Source: Panorpa germanica (lineage: Eukaryota; Arthropoda; Insecta; Mecoptera; Panorpidae). Taken from it: a stretch of DNA of 64,000 nt. The position numbers were made by a program, and so were the translations under genes. This document shows, in pieces, positions 45,201 to 55,554 of this stretch (the stretch's first letter is position 1; the number at the start of each line of letters is the position of its first letter). A model generated the notes under the pieces. It was not told the DNA's origin, made no database searches, and worked only from the letters and a program-made list of their open reading frames with translations. Location: positions 19,432,207-19,496,206 of the forward strand of contig OY783208.1 of NCBI GenBank assembly GCA_963678705.1, read 5' to 3'.

Positions 45201-45782
45201 ATGACAATGATAATAGACTATGGTGATAAAGAAAGTGAATTAGATTTATCTCATATAAACGATAAAATTGTTGTTAATAAAATACCCGAGTCAGTGGACA
45301 ATGACAAACGTAAAGAGTTACGCAACTCTAAAAGTGAAAAGACAATTGTATTGAAAAATGATACTCCTATATTTTCTAGATCGCTTAGACTACCACCTGC
45401 AGATCGACTAGTTGTTGAGGAGCAGCGGGGTGAAGGGTCAGAAAAGGATGTCATACAGGCAGCCCAGGAAATGATCGACCTAGGTTGTGCCGTGAAACAA
45501 GGCAATGTTCGTCCCTCTAAGGATAAGGTAAACGCAGCTAAGCATTTTCCGAAGCCGAAGAAGACGCAACACGCAAAGAATTATACCAGGAAGTGTATAA
45601 TAGAAAAGGAATTGAAGATTGGGGTAAAAATGAAAACCAATCAAGACACTGTTCGTTCCTCGAAGGACAAGGATGAAGCCATTAAGCATTTTCCGAAGCC
45701 GAAGGAGAGGATACAAGCAGCAGAAATACAAAATGAGTTTGTAGAAAAACGCAAGAAGCTGAGAGAAGAGGATAAAGGGATT
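45201..45782 (+). pseudogene. Pol remnant of the non-autonomous gypsy element
   Basis: ATG start; open frame up to the copia insertion. FSRSLRLPPADRLVVEEQ is the N-terminal entry of a gypsy RT. The next recognisable block, VRPSKDKVNAAKHFPKP, is the linker normally found after the RT thumb, so the RT palm with YxDD is missing. That linker block is present twice (about 45501-45560 and 45645-45704), a 144-bp internal duplication. Gag and the protease active site are not seen. The frame is open, but no enzyme can be made. Confidence 0.75.
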
Positions 45783-45993
45783 TGTTATATTTAGCAGAGA
45801 TAAACTATTAATTTATATTAATCAGGTTTATTATTTAATTAAAATGTACACATGTGTTATGGAGTCACTGAGTATAGAATAACATAGTAGGACGGTATTA
45901 CAGAGTTATAGTATTAACTACAGTATTACCGTGTGTAGAAAGAAAGATACAAATAGTGTCAATACCGAGAGGGCGCTAAATTTAAATCCAACA
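45783..45993 (-). repeat. 3' LTR of copia
   Basis: 211 bp, plus-strand ends TGTTATATTTAG and ATCCAACA. Confidence 0.95.
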
Positions 45994-46093
45994 CTCCCTC
46001 TAAATTTAGACATTCTAACAACAAATTATGATGAATTGAGTGCAAAAAACATGAAAATATTAATCAAGTTATAGTACAAGATATTCTAACATA

Positions 46094-49000
46094 TCACTTA
46101 ACAAAAGAGTTGTAGTTAAACATACCAAGTTTAGATCTTAAGAATTGGAATTTATCTTTTGACAATGCTTTAGTTAATATATCTGCATATTGATCAGCAG
46201 TGCTTACAGATTTAAGATCTATAATCTTTTGAGAATATTTTTCTTTTATGAAGTGATACTTAATATCAATATGTTTACATCTTTTATGAAAATTTATATT
46301 CTTAATTACACTGATGGCACTTTGATTGTCCAAATATAAACACATAGTGTCTTGTTTATATTCACCAATATCACTTAACACTTGCTTTATCCACATAGCT
46401 TCTTTTGTTGCAGCACAGGCGGCCATAAATTCAGCTTCTGTTGTTGACAGAGCAACCGTCTGTTGGCGTTGGCTTGACCATGTTACAGCAGCACCATTCT
46501 TTATGAAGACGTAGCCAGTAACTGAACGTCTTGTGTCAATATCGTTTGCATAATCAGCATCACTATAACCAGTAACAGCTGGTGGCTCTGATGTTGATGA
46601 GTAGTTCAGGCCATAATCTTTAGTATCCTTCAGGTACTTGAAGATCTTCGTGACAGCATTCCAGTGTGATTTGTTATAGCAACTTAAAAATCGACTTACC
46701 AGGCTTACGGCAAACATAATTTCTGGTCGACTGACTGTAGCCAGATGCATAAGAGAACCTACAGCTTCTCTATAAGGATAGTTCTTCTCTGGTTCTCCAT
46801 CTTCCTTTTGTAGCTTGACATGGGGGTCCACTGGAACAGTGTTCGGGTTAGCATCAGTCATGTTAAACTTCTCTAACAGTTGTTCAACATACTTGGTCTG
46901 ATGTATAAAAATACCGTTGCTAACTATCTCAATTTGCATGCTGTTTTCACAGGATAGACCTTCAGGCGGAGTCATAAATATAGTCTCTTCAAGTTCACCA
47001 TATAAAAATGCAGTTTTTACATCAAGTTGTAAGATTTTAAGTTTATTTTGAACAGCCATGGAAAGTAATAAACGTATTGAATCATACCTTACCGTCGGAG
47101 CGAAGGTTTCTGTGTAGTCAATACCTGCGGTTTGTGCAAATCCCTTAGCACAAAGTCTTGATTTGAACCGTGGACCCGTTGACTCTTCTTTTATTCGGAA
47201 CACCCATTTACTACCGATCACTTTGGCATTTGGAGGTTTTTCTATCAATGTCCAGGTTTCATTTTTCTTATGAGCATTAAGTTCTTCATTGATTGACTTT
47301 TTCCATTCATTTTTATTTGTTGAATGTACTGCTTCTTCATATGTTACAGGAACACAGGATGAGAATAAACACAGATGAGTGTGTTCTTCAGTACATGGAC
47401 AGTTGAAATTATTATTTTTTCTTTTATTTCTTGGTCTCAATGTCACATTACTGACGGGAGGAGAATCAATTCTGGTGTTAGGTAAGTATTCACTGTCGGA
47501 TGTTGACCTGTTTCCTTTCTCTGTTTCATATGAACTTTCTGAATTTGTGTCGTTGTCAATCAAGCTGTCCTCTTCTGTTGTTGCATTTTCTCTTACTTCT
47601 TCTTTTCTTGTATTTGTTTTGTCATTTTCAGTTTCTGTCTCATTCAATTCTACCGAAACAAAATCTCTTTTCACTGAGGATTCAAGAAATGTAGCATCTC
47701 TGCCCTTTATTACCTTTCTAGTATTTGGTAATGTGAATCTGTATCCTTTTGTATTGTCGCAGTATCCGATGAAGATCATTCTTTGAACCTTTGGATCCCA
47801 TTTTCTGCGTTTTTCTTTAGGTAGATGAACCATTGCCTCACAGCCAAATATACGCCTATGATTAACATTTGGTTTGCGTCCAGACCAGATTTCCATAGGA
47901 GTCTTGAAAGCTAAGGATCTGATTGGGGAACGATTGATGATGTAAGCAGCAGTGTGTATTGCATCTGCCCAATACAACTTCGGCAGACCAGCGTTGAGTA
48001 GCATGCACTTCGCTTTTTCAACCAGTGTCCGATTCATACGTTCCGCAGTCCCATTCTGTTCAGGCGTGTATGGTGTGGTGGTCTGATGAATGATTCCGGC
48101 ACCTTTCAGGTAATCAGAGAAGGCTTTGTTATCGTATTCAAGTCCGTTGTCTGTACGAAGAACCTTTATATGAGCATCCGATTGATTTTCAACTTCTTGC
48201 TTGAATTCTTTGAATTTACTGAGCACTTCAGACTTGTTGTGAAGAAAGTATACTGAAATCTTCTTGGAATATTCATCTAGGAAGGTTAAAAAATATCTGC
48301 TCCCACCGAGAGACTGGGTTTCCATTGGTCCACATACGTCAGAATGAACCAGTTCTAGGTGTTTGGTGACTCTTAATCCATCACTTTTAAAAGGTAACCG
48401 TGTCTGCTTTCCTTCTTTACAAGTTATGCATTTCAGATTTTCTGTGTTTCCTGAGAAAGTTAAATGCTCTGTGTTATCAGACAATTTTTTCAAAGTTTGG
48501 AAATTAAGATGTCCCATCCTCTGGTGCCAGCAAAAAGCATCTTTTTCATGTTCAACACTGGACATGTGCGCTAGGCTTTCAGGCATGTTCAGTCGGTACA
48601 TGTTGTTTACAATGCTCGCAGTTGCTATAATTTGATTCTTGCTGTTCATGATCACACAGCCTGAGGTATCAAATTTCACTTGGCCTCCATTTTTAATAAT
48701 TTGGCTTATAGATATCAGATTAGTTGGCAATTCAGGAACATATAAGACATTTGTGAACAGAATCTTATTCTCTTGCCCGTTTTGGTCATAAATGTTTAAG
48801 CTGACATCTCCTGAGCTTTGCACAGATAACACTTTGTTATCAGCAACACGAATGTTCTTTGTTATAGGGGTAGTTTCCTTTACAATTATATTCTTGGTCT
48901 TAGTCATATGTGCCGAAGCACCGGAGTCTATGTACCAAGCATCATCATAGTGGGATGATGTAACAAACACAGCAGCATGAAAAGAGCTAGGTTTCTGAGT

Positions 49001-49693
49001 CTTGTTCATAGTTTTGTATTTGTTGCATTCAGAACGTTTATGTCCATTTTGATTGCAGGAATAACATCTCGGACCCTTGTAGAACTTCTTGTTTACAGAG
49101 TTGTTATGAAACTTCTTGTTGACAGCAAAAGCCGTTGTTTTGTTGTCTGAATTTCTAACATCTTGCAATAGTTTTGCTTTAACACCGTCTGCAGTTATTT
49201 TTGTGCCTGAGCTTTCGATCGCAATAATCATTGGTTGATATGATTCGGGCAGACCGGAGAGCAGCAATGTCCCGAGCCACTCATCGTCCACTTTAAAGCC
49301 AATGTTGCGCAGCTTGTGAGCAGTTGACATAATTTTGCTCACATACTCATCTATATTTTGACATCCACTTAACGATGTGTTACATAAATCACGTAGCAGA
49401 CCAACTCGGCGTGTAAGTCCTGAGTCGTCGAACACTGCAGCCAATTTGTCCCAAACTCCTTTGGCCGTGTTTTCCTCTTGGATATGAACGTAATTGATCG
49501 GATCAACCAGAAGAATTAACTTTGTTTTCGCTTTTGTATCACGTTTTGAATCTGCGGGTGACGCCGGGTTAACTTCAATACAATCCCATAATTCTTCGTG
49601 TTGTAGGTATGTTTTCACTGCGAATTGCCAAGTCGAATAGTTTTCACGGCCGGTTAACTTCTCGATTAATGCCAGTGAATTATTCGATGCCAT
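46094..49693 (-). CDS. Copia Gag-Pol polyprotein lacking the RT active-site segment
   Basis: A single frame of 1199 codons from MASNNSLALIEKLTGRENYS; the frame extends further upstream only to a TTG, so this ATG is preferred. Gag has a copia-type N-terminus and a knuckle CYSCNQNGHKRSEC. Protease has YIDSGASAHM. Integrase has an HHCC finger (CITCKEGK) and a D,D,E core (HSDVCGP, RTDNGLEY, EQNGTAERMN). RT begins normally (FAPTVRYDSIRLLLSMA, LDVKTAFLYGE). After PPEGLSCENS it jumps to IVSNGIFIHQTKYVEQLL, skipping roughly 110 residues that should contain SLYGLKQ and the YVDD catalytic motif (junction near 46940). RNase H is complete (SDADYAND, TTEAEFMA, DNQSAI). Open and in frame, but it cannot reverse-transcribe by itself. 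Confidence 0.9.
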   Translation of the reverse strand: MASNNSLALIEKLTGRENYSTWQFAVKTYLQHEELWDCIEVNPASPADSKRDTKAKTKLILLVDPINYVHIQEENTAKGVWDKLAAVFDDSGLTRRVGLLRDLCNTSLSGCQNIDEYVSKIMSTAHKLRNIGFKVDDEWLGTLLLSGLPESYQPMIIAIESSGTKITADGVKAKLLQDVRNSDNKTTAFAVNKKFHNNSVNKKFYKGPRCYSCNQNGHKRSECNKYKTMNKTQKPSSFHAAVFVTSSHYDDAWYIDSGASAHMTKTKNIIVKETTPITKNIRVADNKVLSVQSSGDVSLNIYDQNGQENKILFTNVLYVPELPTNLISISQIIKNGGQVKFDTSGCVIMNSKNQIIATASIVNNMYRLNMPESLAHMSSVEHEKDAFCWHQRMGHLNFQTLKKLSDNTEHLTFSGNTENLKCITCKEGKQTRLPFKSDGLRVTKHLELVHSDVCGPMETQSLGGSRYFLTFLDEYSKKISVYFLHNKSEVLSKFKEFKQEVENQSDAHIKVLRTDNGLEYDNKAFSDYLKGAGIIHQTTTPYTPEQNGTAERMNRTLVEKAKCMLLNAGLPKLYWADAIHTAAYIINRSPIRSLAFKTPMEIWSGRKPNVNHRRIFGCEAMVHLPKEKRRKWDPKVQRMIFIGYCDNTKGYRFTLPNTRKVIKGRDATFLESSVKRDFVSVELNETETENDKTNTRKEEVRENATTEEDSLIDNDTNSESSYETEKGNRSTSDSEYLPNTRIDSPPVSNVTLRPRNKRKNNNFNCPCTEEHTHLCLFSSCVPVTYEEAVHSTNKNEWKKSINEELNAHKKNETWTLIEKPPNAKVIGSKWVFRIKEESTGPRFKSRLCAKGFAQTAGIDYTETFAPTVRYDSIRLLLSMAVQNKLKILQLDVKTAFLYGELEETIFMTPPEGLSCENSMQIEIVSNGIFIHQTKYVEQLLEKFNMTDANPNTVPVDPHVKLQKEDGEPEKNYPYREAVGSLMHLATVSRPEIMFAVSLVSRFLSCYNKSHWNAVTKIFKYLKDTKDYGLNYSSTSEPPAVTGYSDADYANDIDTRRSVTGYVFIKNGAAVTWSSQRQQTVALSTTEAEFMAACAATKEAMWIKQVLSDIGEYKQDTMCLYLDNQSAISVIKNINFHKRCKHIDIKYHFIKEKYSQKIIDLKSVSTADQYADILTKALSKDKFQFLRSKLGMFNYNSFVK

Positions 49694-49852
49694 TTTTATT
49701 CGTTGAGAACACTTTATACACAAAGAAGAACAGAAACAGTTTCAACAGCCACGCCCTTTTTTTTAAGGTTATGTTCACCACACTAAAAGTCTTTATCCAC
49801 TTTTCCGAAAAACACACATTAAACGTCTCTAGGTTTATCTGGGCCGATAACC

Positions 49853-50063
49853 TGTTATATTTAGCAGAGATAAACTATTAATTTATATTAATCAGGTTTA
49901 TTATTTAATTAAAATGTACACATGTGTTATGGAGTCACTGAGTATAGAATAACATAGTAGGACGGTATTACAGAGTTATAGTATTAACTACAGTATTACC
50001 GTGTGTAGAAAGAAAGATACAAATAGTGTCAATACCGAGAGGGCGCTAAATTTAAATCCAACA
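49853..50063 (-). repeat. 5' LTR of copia
   Basis: 211 bp; no difference from the 3' LTR noticed. Confidence 0.95.
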
Positions 50064-50068
50064 GGATT

Positions 50069-50374
50069 ATTCTAAGAGTTTAGTAGGAAAACAGAATTAG
50101 CTACGGTAGAAGGTGTAAGACAACAAGCAAAAAGTATAAACATATTCTCGTTAAAGTAAATGCTTTTACAAAGTTTGTTTGGTTGTTACCTACTAAAGCA
50201 ACAGGAGCTAAAGCTAAAACCAAAGGACCATACAAAATAACGAGAATTAAAGGAAATTATCGTTATGACGTGGAGGAAGCAGGAGGGTGTGAAGGGCCAG
50301 ACAGGACTTCTACATCTGCAGACAAGATGACATCAAGGGGCAAGAATGATGTAGCAACTGAGGACAGTTACTAG
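50069..50374 (+). pseudogene. Integrase remnant of the non-autonomous gypsy element
   Basis: The last about 70 codons read VNAFTKFVWLLPTKAT, part of the integrase core near its first Asp, then directly the C-terminal module GPYKITRIKGNYRYDVEE and STSADKM, ending at TAG (50372-50374). The second Asp and the Glu of the catalytic triad are deleted. Confidence 0.75.
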
Positions 50375-50391
50375 TCAGGAATGGGCCGAGA

Positions 50392-51323
50392 TGTGGGGTT
50401 ATTTTTTAAGATAGATTAATTTTAAGTTAAGTTATATTTAGTTTTAAGAAATAGCAATAAGTAATCTGTAAGTTAAGTTAAGATCTTGGATAAGAACGGG
50501 GTTATATTTAAATGTGTAAATAAACCAGAGACAGACAGTACTTAGCAGTTCGCTTACAGCAAAAGCAGCCGAACGGCGTATGCTGATGACGACATCAGGG
50601 CGTTGGCTGATATACGTACGAGGTGTCGTGTGCAAAAGCAGTCTGAAGTAAAAAATGGCGATTGAAGAATGCTAGTTGCATTTGGTTGTTATTTTTGTGT
50701 GTAAAATCATAGTTGAATTAATTACTAGGTGTAATATAATTGATATTGTGATTATTGTAAACAATAGAGTTGGACAGCAAATTTAATGTTTAGTACTAAG
50801 GTGTATTTTCATTAGGAATATTGTGTTGTTAACTATTGGACAATTGTATTACGCGTGTAATGCAAAGACAAGTAAAACATTGTAAAGAACTATATCGTAT
50901 TTAATCTAGTGTATTTTGTTGTAAATATAATTAAGATTAATTAACTTTATGTAGATGTAATATTGTGACTTTGATAAGTGATTAAACTAGTAATAGCCAA
51001 ATTATGTGTTTATTCGTTCATAAGAAACTATATTGTTGTATTGTACATCAACTGGAGGCTGATGTTATTTGTAACTTATAATTGTGGAAAGTACCTACAA
51101 ATTGGGACTCGAACCGGGATGTGTGCAGAGTCAAAACCTACAGATTATGATCTCAACAGATGGTTAGAGATAATGTCTACAAATTGTGAGCTATCAATAG
51201 TGATTGAATAGTTATAGGCAGCATAATAGAATCGCAACACGTGGTTGTTAATTCTAACCTGCAAAGCGGAGTCTGTACCGAGATGGGAATGGATTCAAAA
51301 ACTACTAATGTAGATTAAAAACC

Positions 51324-51327
<4 letters not shown>
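50392..51327 (+). repeat. Right LTR of the non-autonomous gypsy element
   Basis: 936 bp. The additional 33 bp (about 51169-51201) contain another CTACAAATTG-type block, like the starts of the primer-site repeats in this element. Confidence 0.9.

Positions 51328-51366
<39 letters not shown>
51328..51366. repeat. (TA)n microsatellite, right flank of the gypsy insertion
   Basis: Continuation of the TA tract at 43920-43990. Confidence 0.95.
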
Positions 51367-51369
<3 letters not shown>

Positions 51370-54005
51370 AATCGATAATAAAACTTGAAAAAGTGTTTAC
51401 ACTACACATAACCGTATCAGTACTTGATTTACATAATTTAACTAAACACATAGATTTTCATGCACAATTTATAAGGAAATAAGGATTACAGGTCGCGAGC
51501 TGGCACTAATAATATAACGGTCGCGAATCGAAATTAAGGGTTTAACAAATAGTCGATAATTGGTCTAATAAAATCGTGGTGTGAAGTATCTTTTCTTAAG
51601 CACTAAAATTAGTCTTATTTAAAGTATTTAAAATACGAATAAATAATTTAAATAAATAATATACGAGTAAGAAGGTCAAAGATCATTGTAAAGAACATAA
51701 AATTATTTACCTGATCTGCTTAAGAAATTTTGTGGGTATGGTAATGCGCAAAGCAGTAAAAATAGGTCTCAACACATTTAAACGATTAGACAAAAACGTT
51801 TTCATAAGCAACAACATTTCTTGTGTTAGATAAACGTTAAACGATAAGCGATAAATAACAAGATCGTGTTTAGATGTATATTTTCTATTTATGTCACACA
51901 CACCCCAAAATGTCTTAGTATTGAATTTGGTCGGAGTAGGAACAGAAGTCAGAGTCGAAGTCGGACGAATAAAATTATGCGGAGTTGGAGACATAACTAC
52001 ATAAGTCTACACCAACATAAAACTTATAATACGATATTCCAAGTAGCAAATTTATAATTCGCAGATGTCGCTAGATAAGGATGTAAAATGTTATAATCTA
52101 TTTTAAAATGAAGCTTAAACATATCGTTAACGGGTTGCGCTTTTGTTTTTTAAAAGGCTTACTTGTGTGCAATGCTTTTAAGGTTTTTGCCTAACAAAAC
52201 AAAGTTTACAAGAGCAATATTGTAAATTCATTAAAATTTCAAAACAAAGCAGCCACCTACATTTAACATGTGTACTAGGGAATGTGAAAACGGTATTTGG
52301 CCATTTTGAAAGTGAATTTTTTTTTTATGTTTATGTTTTATTTAAGTAACTATAAACGTGAATCAAAATCTAAAAAGGCAAGTCCTTAAATGAATAACGT
52401 ATTTAGATTTTAAGCTTCCTTCCACTGAGTTTTAATGATTTTGGTAAAGCAAGACAATGTTTAGAAACTGAATATTACTATATTTTCTAATTCAATTTCA
52501 ATTCTTATATGCCTGGTAATATTTCTGAGGTTTGTCATAATTTAAAAACCTATGTTATGGTTCTTAAACTTACAGTTAAGGATTTTACTAATCCAAACAT
52601 AATGATTTCTTGGCCTGAATTATCTAAACTATTAATTCGTTATTTTCAATGTTAGAGAATGAATATAACATATAGCATACATATAATGTAACCAATAAAC
52701 TTTTTTGCTTTAATGGTCTATTCTTTAGACAAATTAGTCAAATGTTGCCATATGTTGTCATATTTTTATTTATGATAATGATCTCTTTATGAAATTTATG
52801 TTATCTTGATTATCTGATTAATAAAAATATTTTATGTGGAATCATTGCAGCTGTTTCTGCCGAGGGTAAAAATTATGTTAGAAATTTGAAATTTTGTATA
52901 AAATATAAATAAAAAAGTTCCATATTTAAAAAAAAATTGCTCTACAACGGATGAATTCTGTTAAAAATTACATTCAAATAAGATTTTTTAATTTAAAAAT
53001 ATACATTATAAAACCATAATTTATACACATGATAAACATACGACCGCAAGACATACGTTGTAGTATCAAAAGGAAAATTTCTGCTGTAGGTGTCATACTA
53101 CTGTAGCAGGTAAAAACTTTTGAATACTGTGAACCTTGAGTCTAAGGGTTTTCGGCAGATAACGAACGATATAACTGTTTTTTAAGGTATTGTTACAAAA
53201 ATACATAATTAAAAAACACAAAAAAAATAAAAAAATTAGGTGTCTAGATTTTCTATATTAATTTATGGCTTTTTGTGAAATACTAGTAATTTAGACTCAC
53301 TGACAATTTAAAAAAAAAAATTCTAGTTTTGATTGCATTTGGTTTATCCAAAATTCATGATCTCTATTTATTATTTGTACAAATAAACCATAAAATTCAC
53401 AAGAGTAAACAATAGATTAACACATATCTTTGTTAGAAATTTCAAGCTGGCCTTGTAACTATAACAAAGCATAAAAATGTAAAAAAATTTACATTTGACA
53501 TTTATTTTATTATATTATGTAAAATAATATTCTGATAATAATAATTAGAGCTATACTCCTAATGTAGTTCATATTTTTTAGTAATTCATAGGAAAGAAAT
53601 TTATTTTCCGTTTTGCTGATTGAAATAAAACTATTCCTTTTTGCGCAAGCGACGGAACACACTTTACTTCTACAGAATCCTATATTATAACGTTCCAACT
53701 GTATGTTTATATTCTTATTTTCTTATATGTTTACGCGACCCGTATGGTAGCTTTAATTCTAAAAAATTGCGTGTGTTTAGATACAATTGCACTTCGCCAA
53801 AATCAATTATTTCCAGTAACAAATACCTCCAACGATAGGTTTATTTCAAATTCGACTGACAAGGTCATGTTTGCCTAATAATACTGATAAAAAAAGCTCT
53901 AAATTCAATAAATTTGTTAATTCTTTATATATTGTAAAACATATCAGCAATATATTCACTTTAATAAAATTATTCTTAAAACTAAAACTTTTACAATAAT
54001 TATTT
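51367..54005. other. No gene recognised; old repeat fragments
   Basis: 51925-51995 holds a degenerate GGAGTCGGA hexamer-type repeat. 52850-53000 resembles HelC at low identity. 53676-53760 (CCTATATTATAACGTTCC, TTCTTATATGTTT) matches the 5' part of HelC in plus orientation. The rest is AT-rich without supported exons. Confidence 0.45.
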
Positions 54006-55094
54006 TCACTTCCTCTTTAGTTTGTGTATGTTCTTATATGTAAAAAACATTGCAGCAATTAAAGCGCCATGCCCCAGCACTTTCCAAATATATTGGTTCA
54101 CTGTTTTTGGTTCGCCGGGATTTTTTGAATTTGTAAGAATATCATCTACTTCCTTGCCATCGGCTTGCTGGTCATCTTCTTCAATAGGAAGCGGACTGCT
54201 TAATGTAACATTGCGCTCTGCAGATTCTTCTGGTAAATTCACTTGCTCTTCCCAGTCAAATATATAATTATTTGGAAACAATTTTGTGTGGTACAGGTCC
54301 GAGAATAACTGCCTTAAATACAAATAATTGGGTGTTTCATTAAATCCAAGGTCGCTACAATATCTTACATATTCAAGGAAGGCATTTGGTAAGCCGTCGC
54401 ACAGATAACTTGCCGAGGTATTTTTTTTGCACTGGCCTATTTTCTCACGTAACTCATGAAATTTTCCTTTAACACTACCCCAAGGTAGCCTGCCCTTGAG
54501 AAAATATACTAAAATGTATCCAAGTGAAATCAAATCATCTCTTCTTGATGCTTGAAGACCGAGATGAATATTAACTGAAGCATATGTAAAACTGCCTACA
54601 AACCTATTGCCGGTAGTAGAACTGTCTGATTCTCCTGGAACAAATTCTTTAGACAATCCATAGTCTATGACATACACCATTTGTTTATCCGCACTGTTTC
54701 CCATCAAAATATTCCCCGGCTTAATATCCCGATGAAGAAAACCTTTTGAATGGATATATTCTAATCGATGCAGTAGCTGATCGGCTAGAACTAATACAGT
54801 ATTTAAAGAAAATCGCCCAGAACAGAAACGAAATAGATCGTTCAAAGAAGGGCCTAATAGATCCATCGTCATAATGATGCGGCCTCTTCTCTGACTAACG
54901 TTGTGCACTTGTGGTATACCATCTCCTCCTTTTAGTTTCTTGTATGCATTTATTTCTCTTTCTAAGCAAGTTACATCTTGACTTATTCGCTCAACTTTTA
55001 ACGCATACATTTTATTTGTTGTAAGATCCGTTGCCATATAAATTTTACCAAAACCTCCTTGACCAAGCTTGCGATGAATTTTGTAATAACTCAT
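54006..55094 (-). CDS. Casein-kinase-I-like protein kinase with C-terminal membrane anchor
   Basis: 362 aa in one exon. The frame extends to a GTG at 55106, but the first ATG (55094) begins MSYYKIHRKLGQGGFGK in good context. The kinase domain has the Gly loop (11-16), Lys33 in ALKVE, HRDIKPGN with Asp123, DYG (Asp144) in place of DFG, and GSFTYAS...SRRDDLISLGY, the CK1 signature that replaces the APE motif. The domain ends near residue 285. An acidic, Ser-rich linker follows, and the C-terminus (GHGALIAAMFFTYKN then IHKLKRK) is one hydrophobic segment with a basic end, predicted to anchor the kinase in a membrane with the catalytic part in the cytosol. Lack of introns suggests a retrocopy that has stayed open, like the intronless testis CK1 genes of flies. 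Confidence 0.88.
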   Translation of the reverse strand: MSYYKIHRKLGQGGFGKIYMATDLTTNKMYALKVERISQDVTCLEREINAYKKLKGGDGIPQVHNVSQRRGRIIMTMDLLGPSLNDLFRFCSGRFSLNTVLVLADQLLHRLEYIHSKGFLHRDIKPGNILMGNSADKQMVYVIDYGLSKEFVPGESDSSTTGNRFVGSFTYASVNIHLGLQASRRDDLISLGYILVYFLKGRLPWGSVKGKFHELREKIGQCKKNTSASYLCDGLPNAFLEYVRYCSDLGFNETPNYLYLRQLFSDLYHTKLFPNNYIFDWEEQVNLPEESAERNVTLSSPLPIEEDDQQADGKEVDDILTNSKNPGEPKTVNQYIWKVLGHGALIAAMFFTYKNIHKLKRK

Positions 55095-55554
55095 TTTCAA
55101 TCTCACAACACAACACTATATTAAAATTTGATTTTAAATTTAAAGAGGTTTAAATTATAATAGCAACTTCTTGCTTCACTACTAACTTTAAACTAACTGC
55201 ACCTTCTATTCTGACATTGTCACAGGTACCAGAATTCTCTTAGAAAAGGTAATAAATATCTCTGCAGTAAAATAAACCTTTTTACTAAGCCTACGCTTAT
55301 TACTATTACTCGTTCGTTTGCCAGTAAGTCGTTTTTGTTACAAAAATGACAAGGTGTGATTTTAACGAGGAAATGTATCTCTGGCCAATACGAAATACGA
55401 AATATATGAGAGGCGAACAATATCAAGACTGTACCTTTCAAATTGAATTTTTAATTTCTAAAATTTCTAAATAACTTTTGCCTGTTCAAATGATTTTAAT
55501 ATGGATATAATAGCTTAAAATTAAATATTATCTGTAATTAATATCAATTCAAAT
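55095..55554. other. Upstream region of the kinase gene
   Basis: No coding sequence recognised; AT-rich. Confidence 0.4.

Larger units (their letters stand above)
45783..50063 (-). mobile_element. Ty1/copia retrotransposon, recent insertion, RT-deleted
   Basis: 4281 bp on the minus strand with 211-bp LTRs (45783-45993 and 49853-50063) that look identical by eye, flanked by the 5-bp duplication GGATT (45778-45782 and 50064-50068). The primer-binding site next to the right (5') LTR, GGTTATCGGCCCAG on the minus strand, resembles the internal half-tRNA-iMet site used by copia, with one mismatch. The polypurine tract next to the left (3') LTR reads AGAGGGAG. Confidence 0.95.
43991..51327 (+). mobile_element. 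Non-autonomous Ty3/gypsy element inserted in (TA)n, interrupted by copia
   Basis: Left LTR 43991-44893 (903 bp), right LTR 50392-51327 (936 bp), both TGTGGGG...CCTACA. The primer-binding site is tRNA-Pro-like. The target duplication cannot be read because both flanks are TA repeats, but insertion into TATA is typical of the 17.6/297/gypsy lineage. The internal part retains only scraps of pol. LTRs differ by two substitutions seen by eye and one 33-bp indel. The 4281-bp copia element plus its 5-bp target duplication lies inside. Confidence 0.9.

Noticed and set aside
47379..47786. Plus-strand ORFs inside the copia element (also near 48363)
   Set aside because: Shadows of the minus-strand polyprotein.
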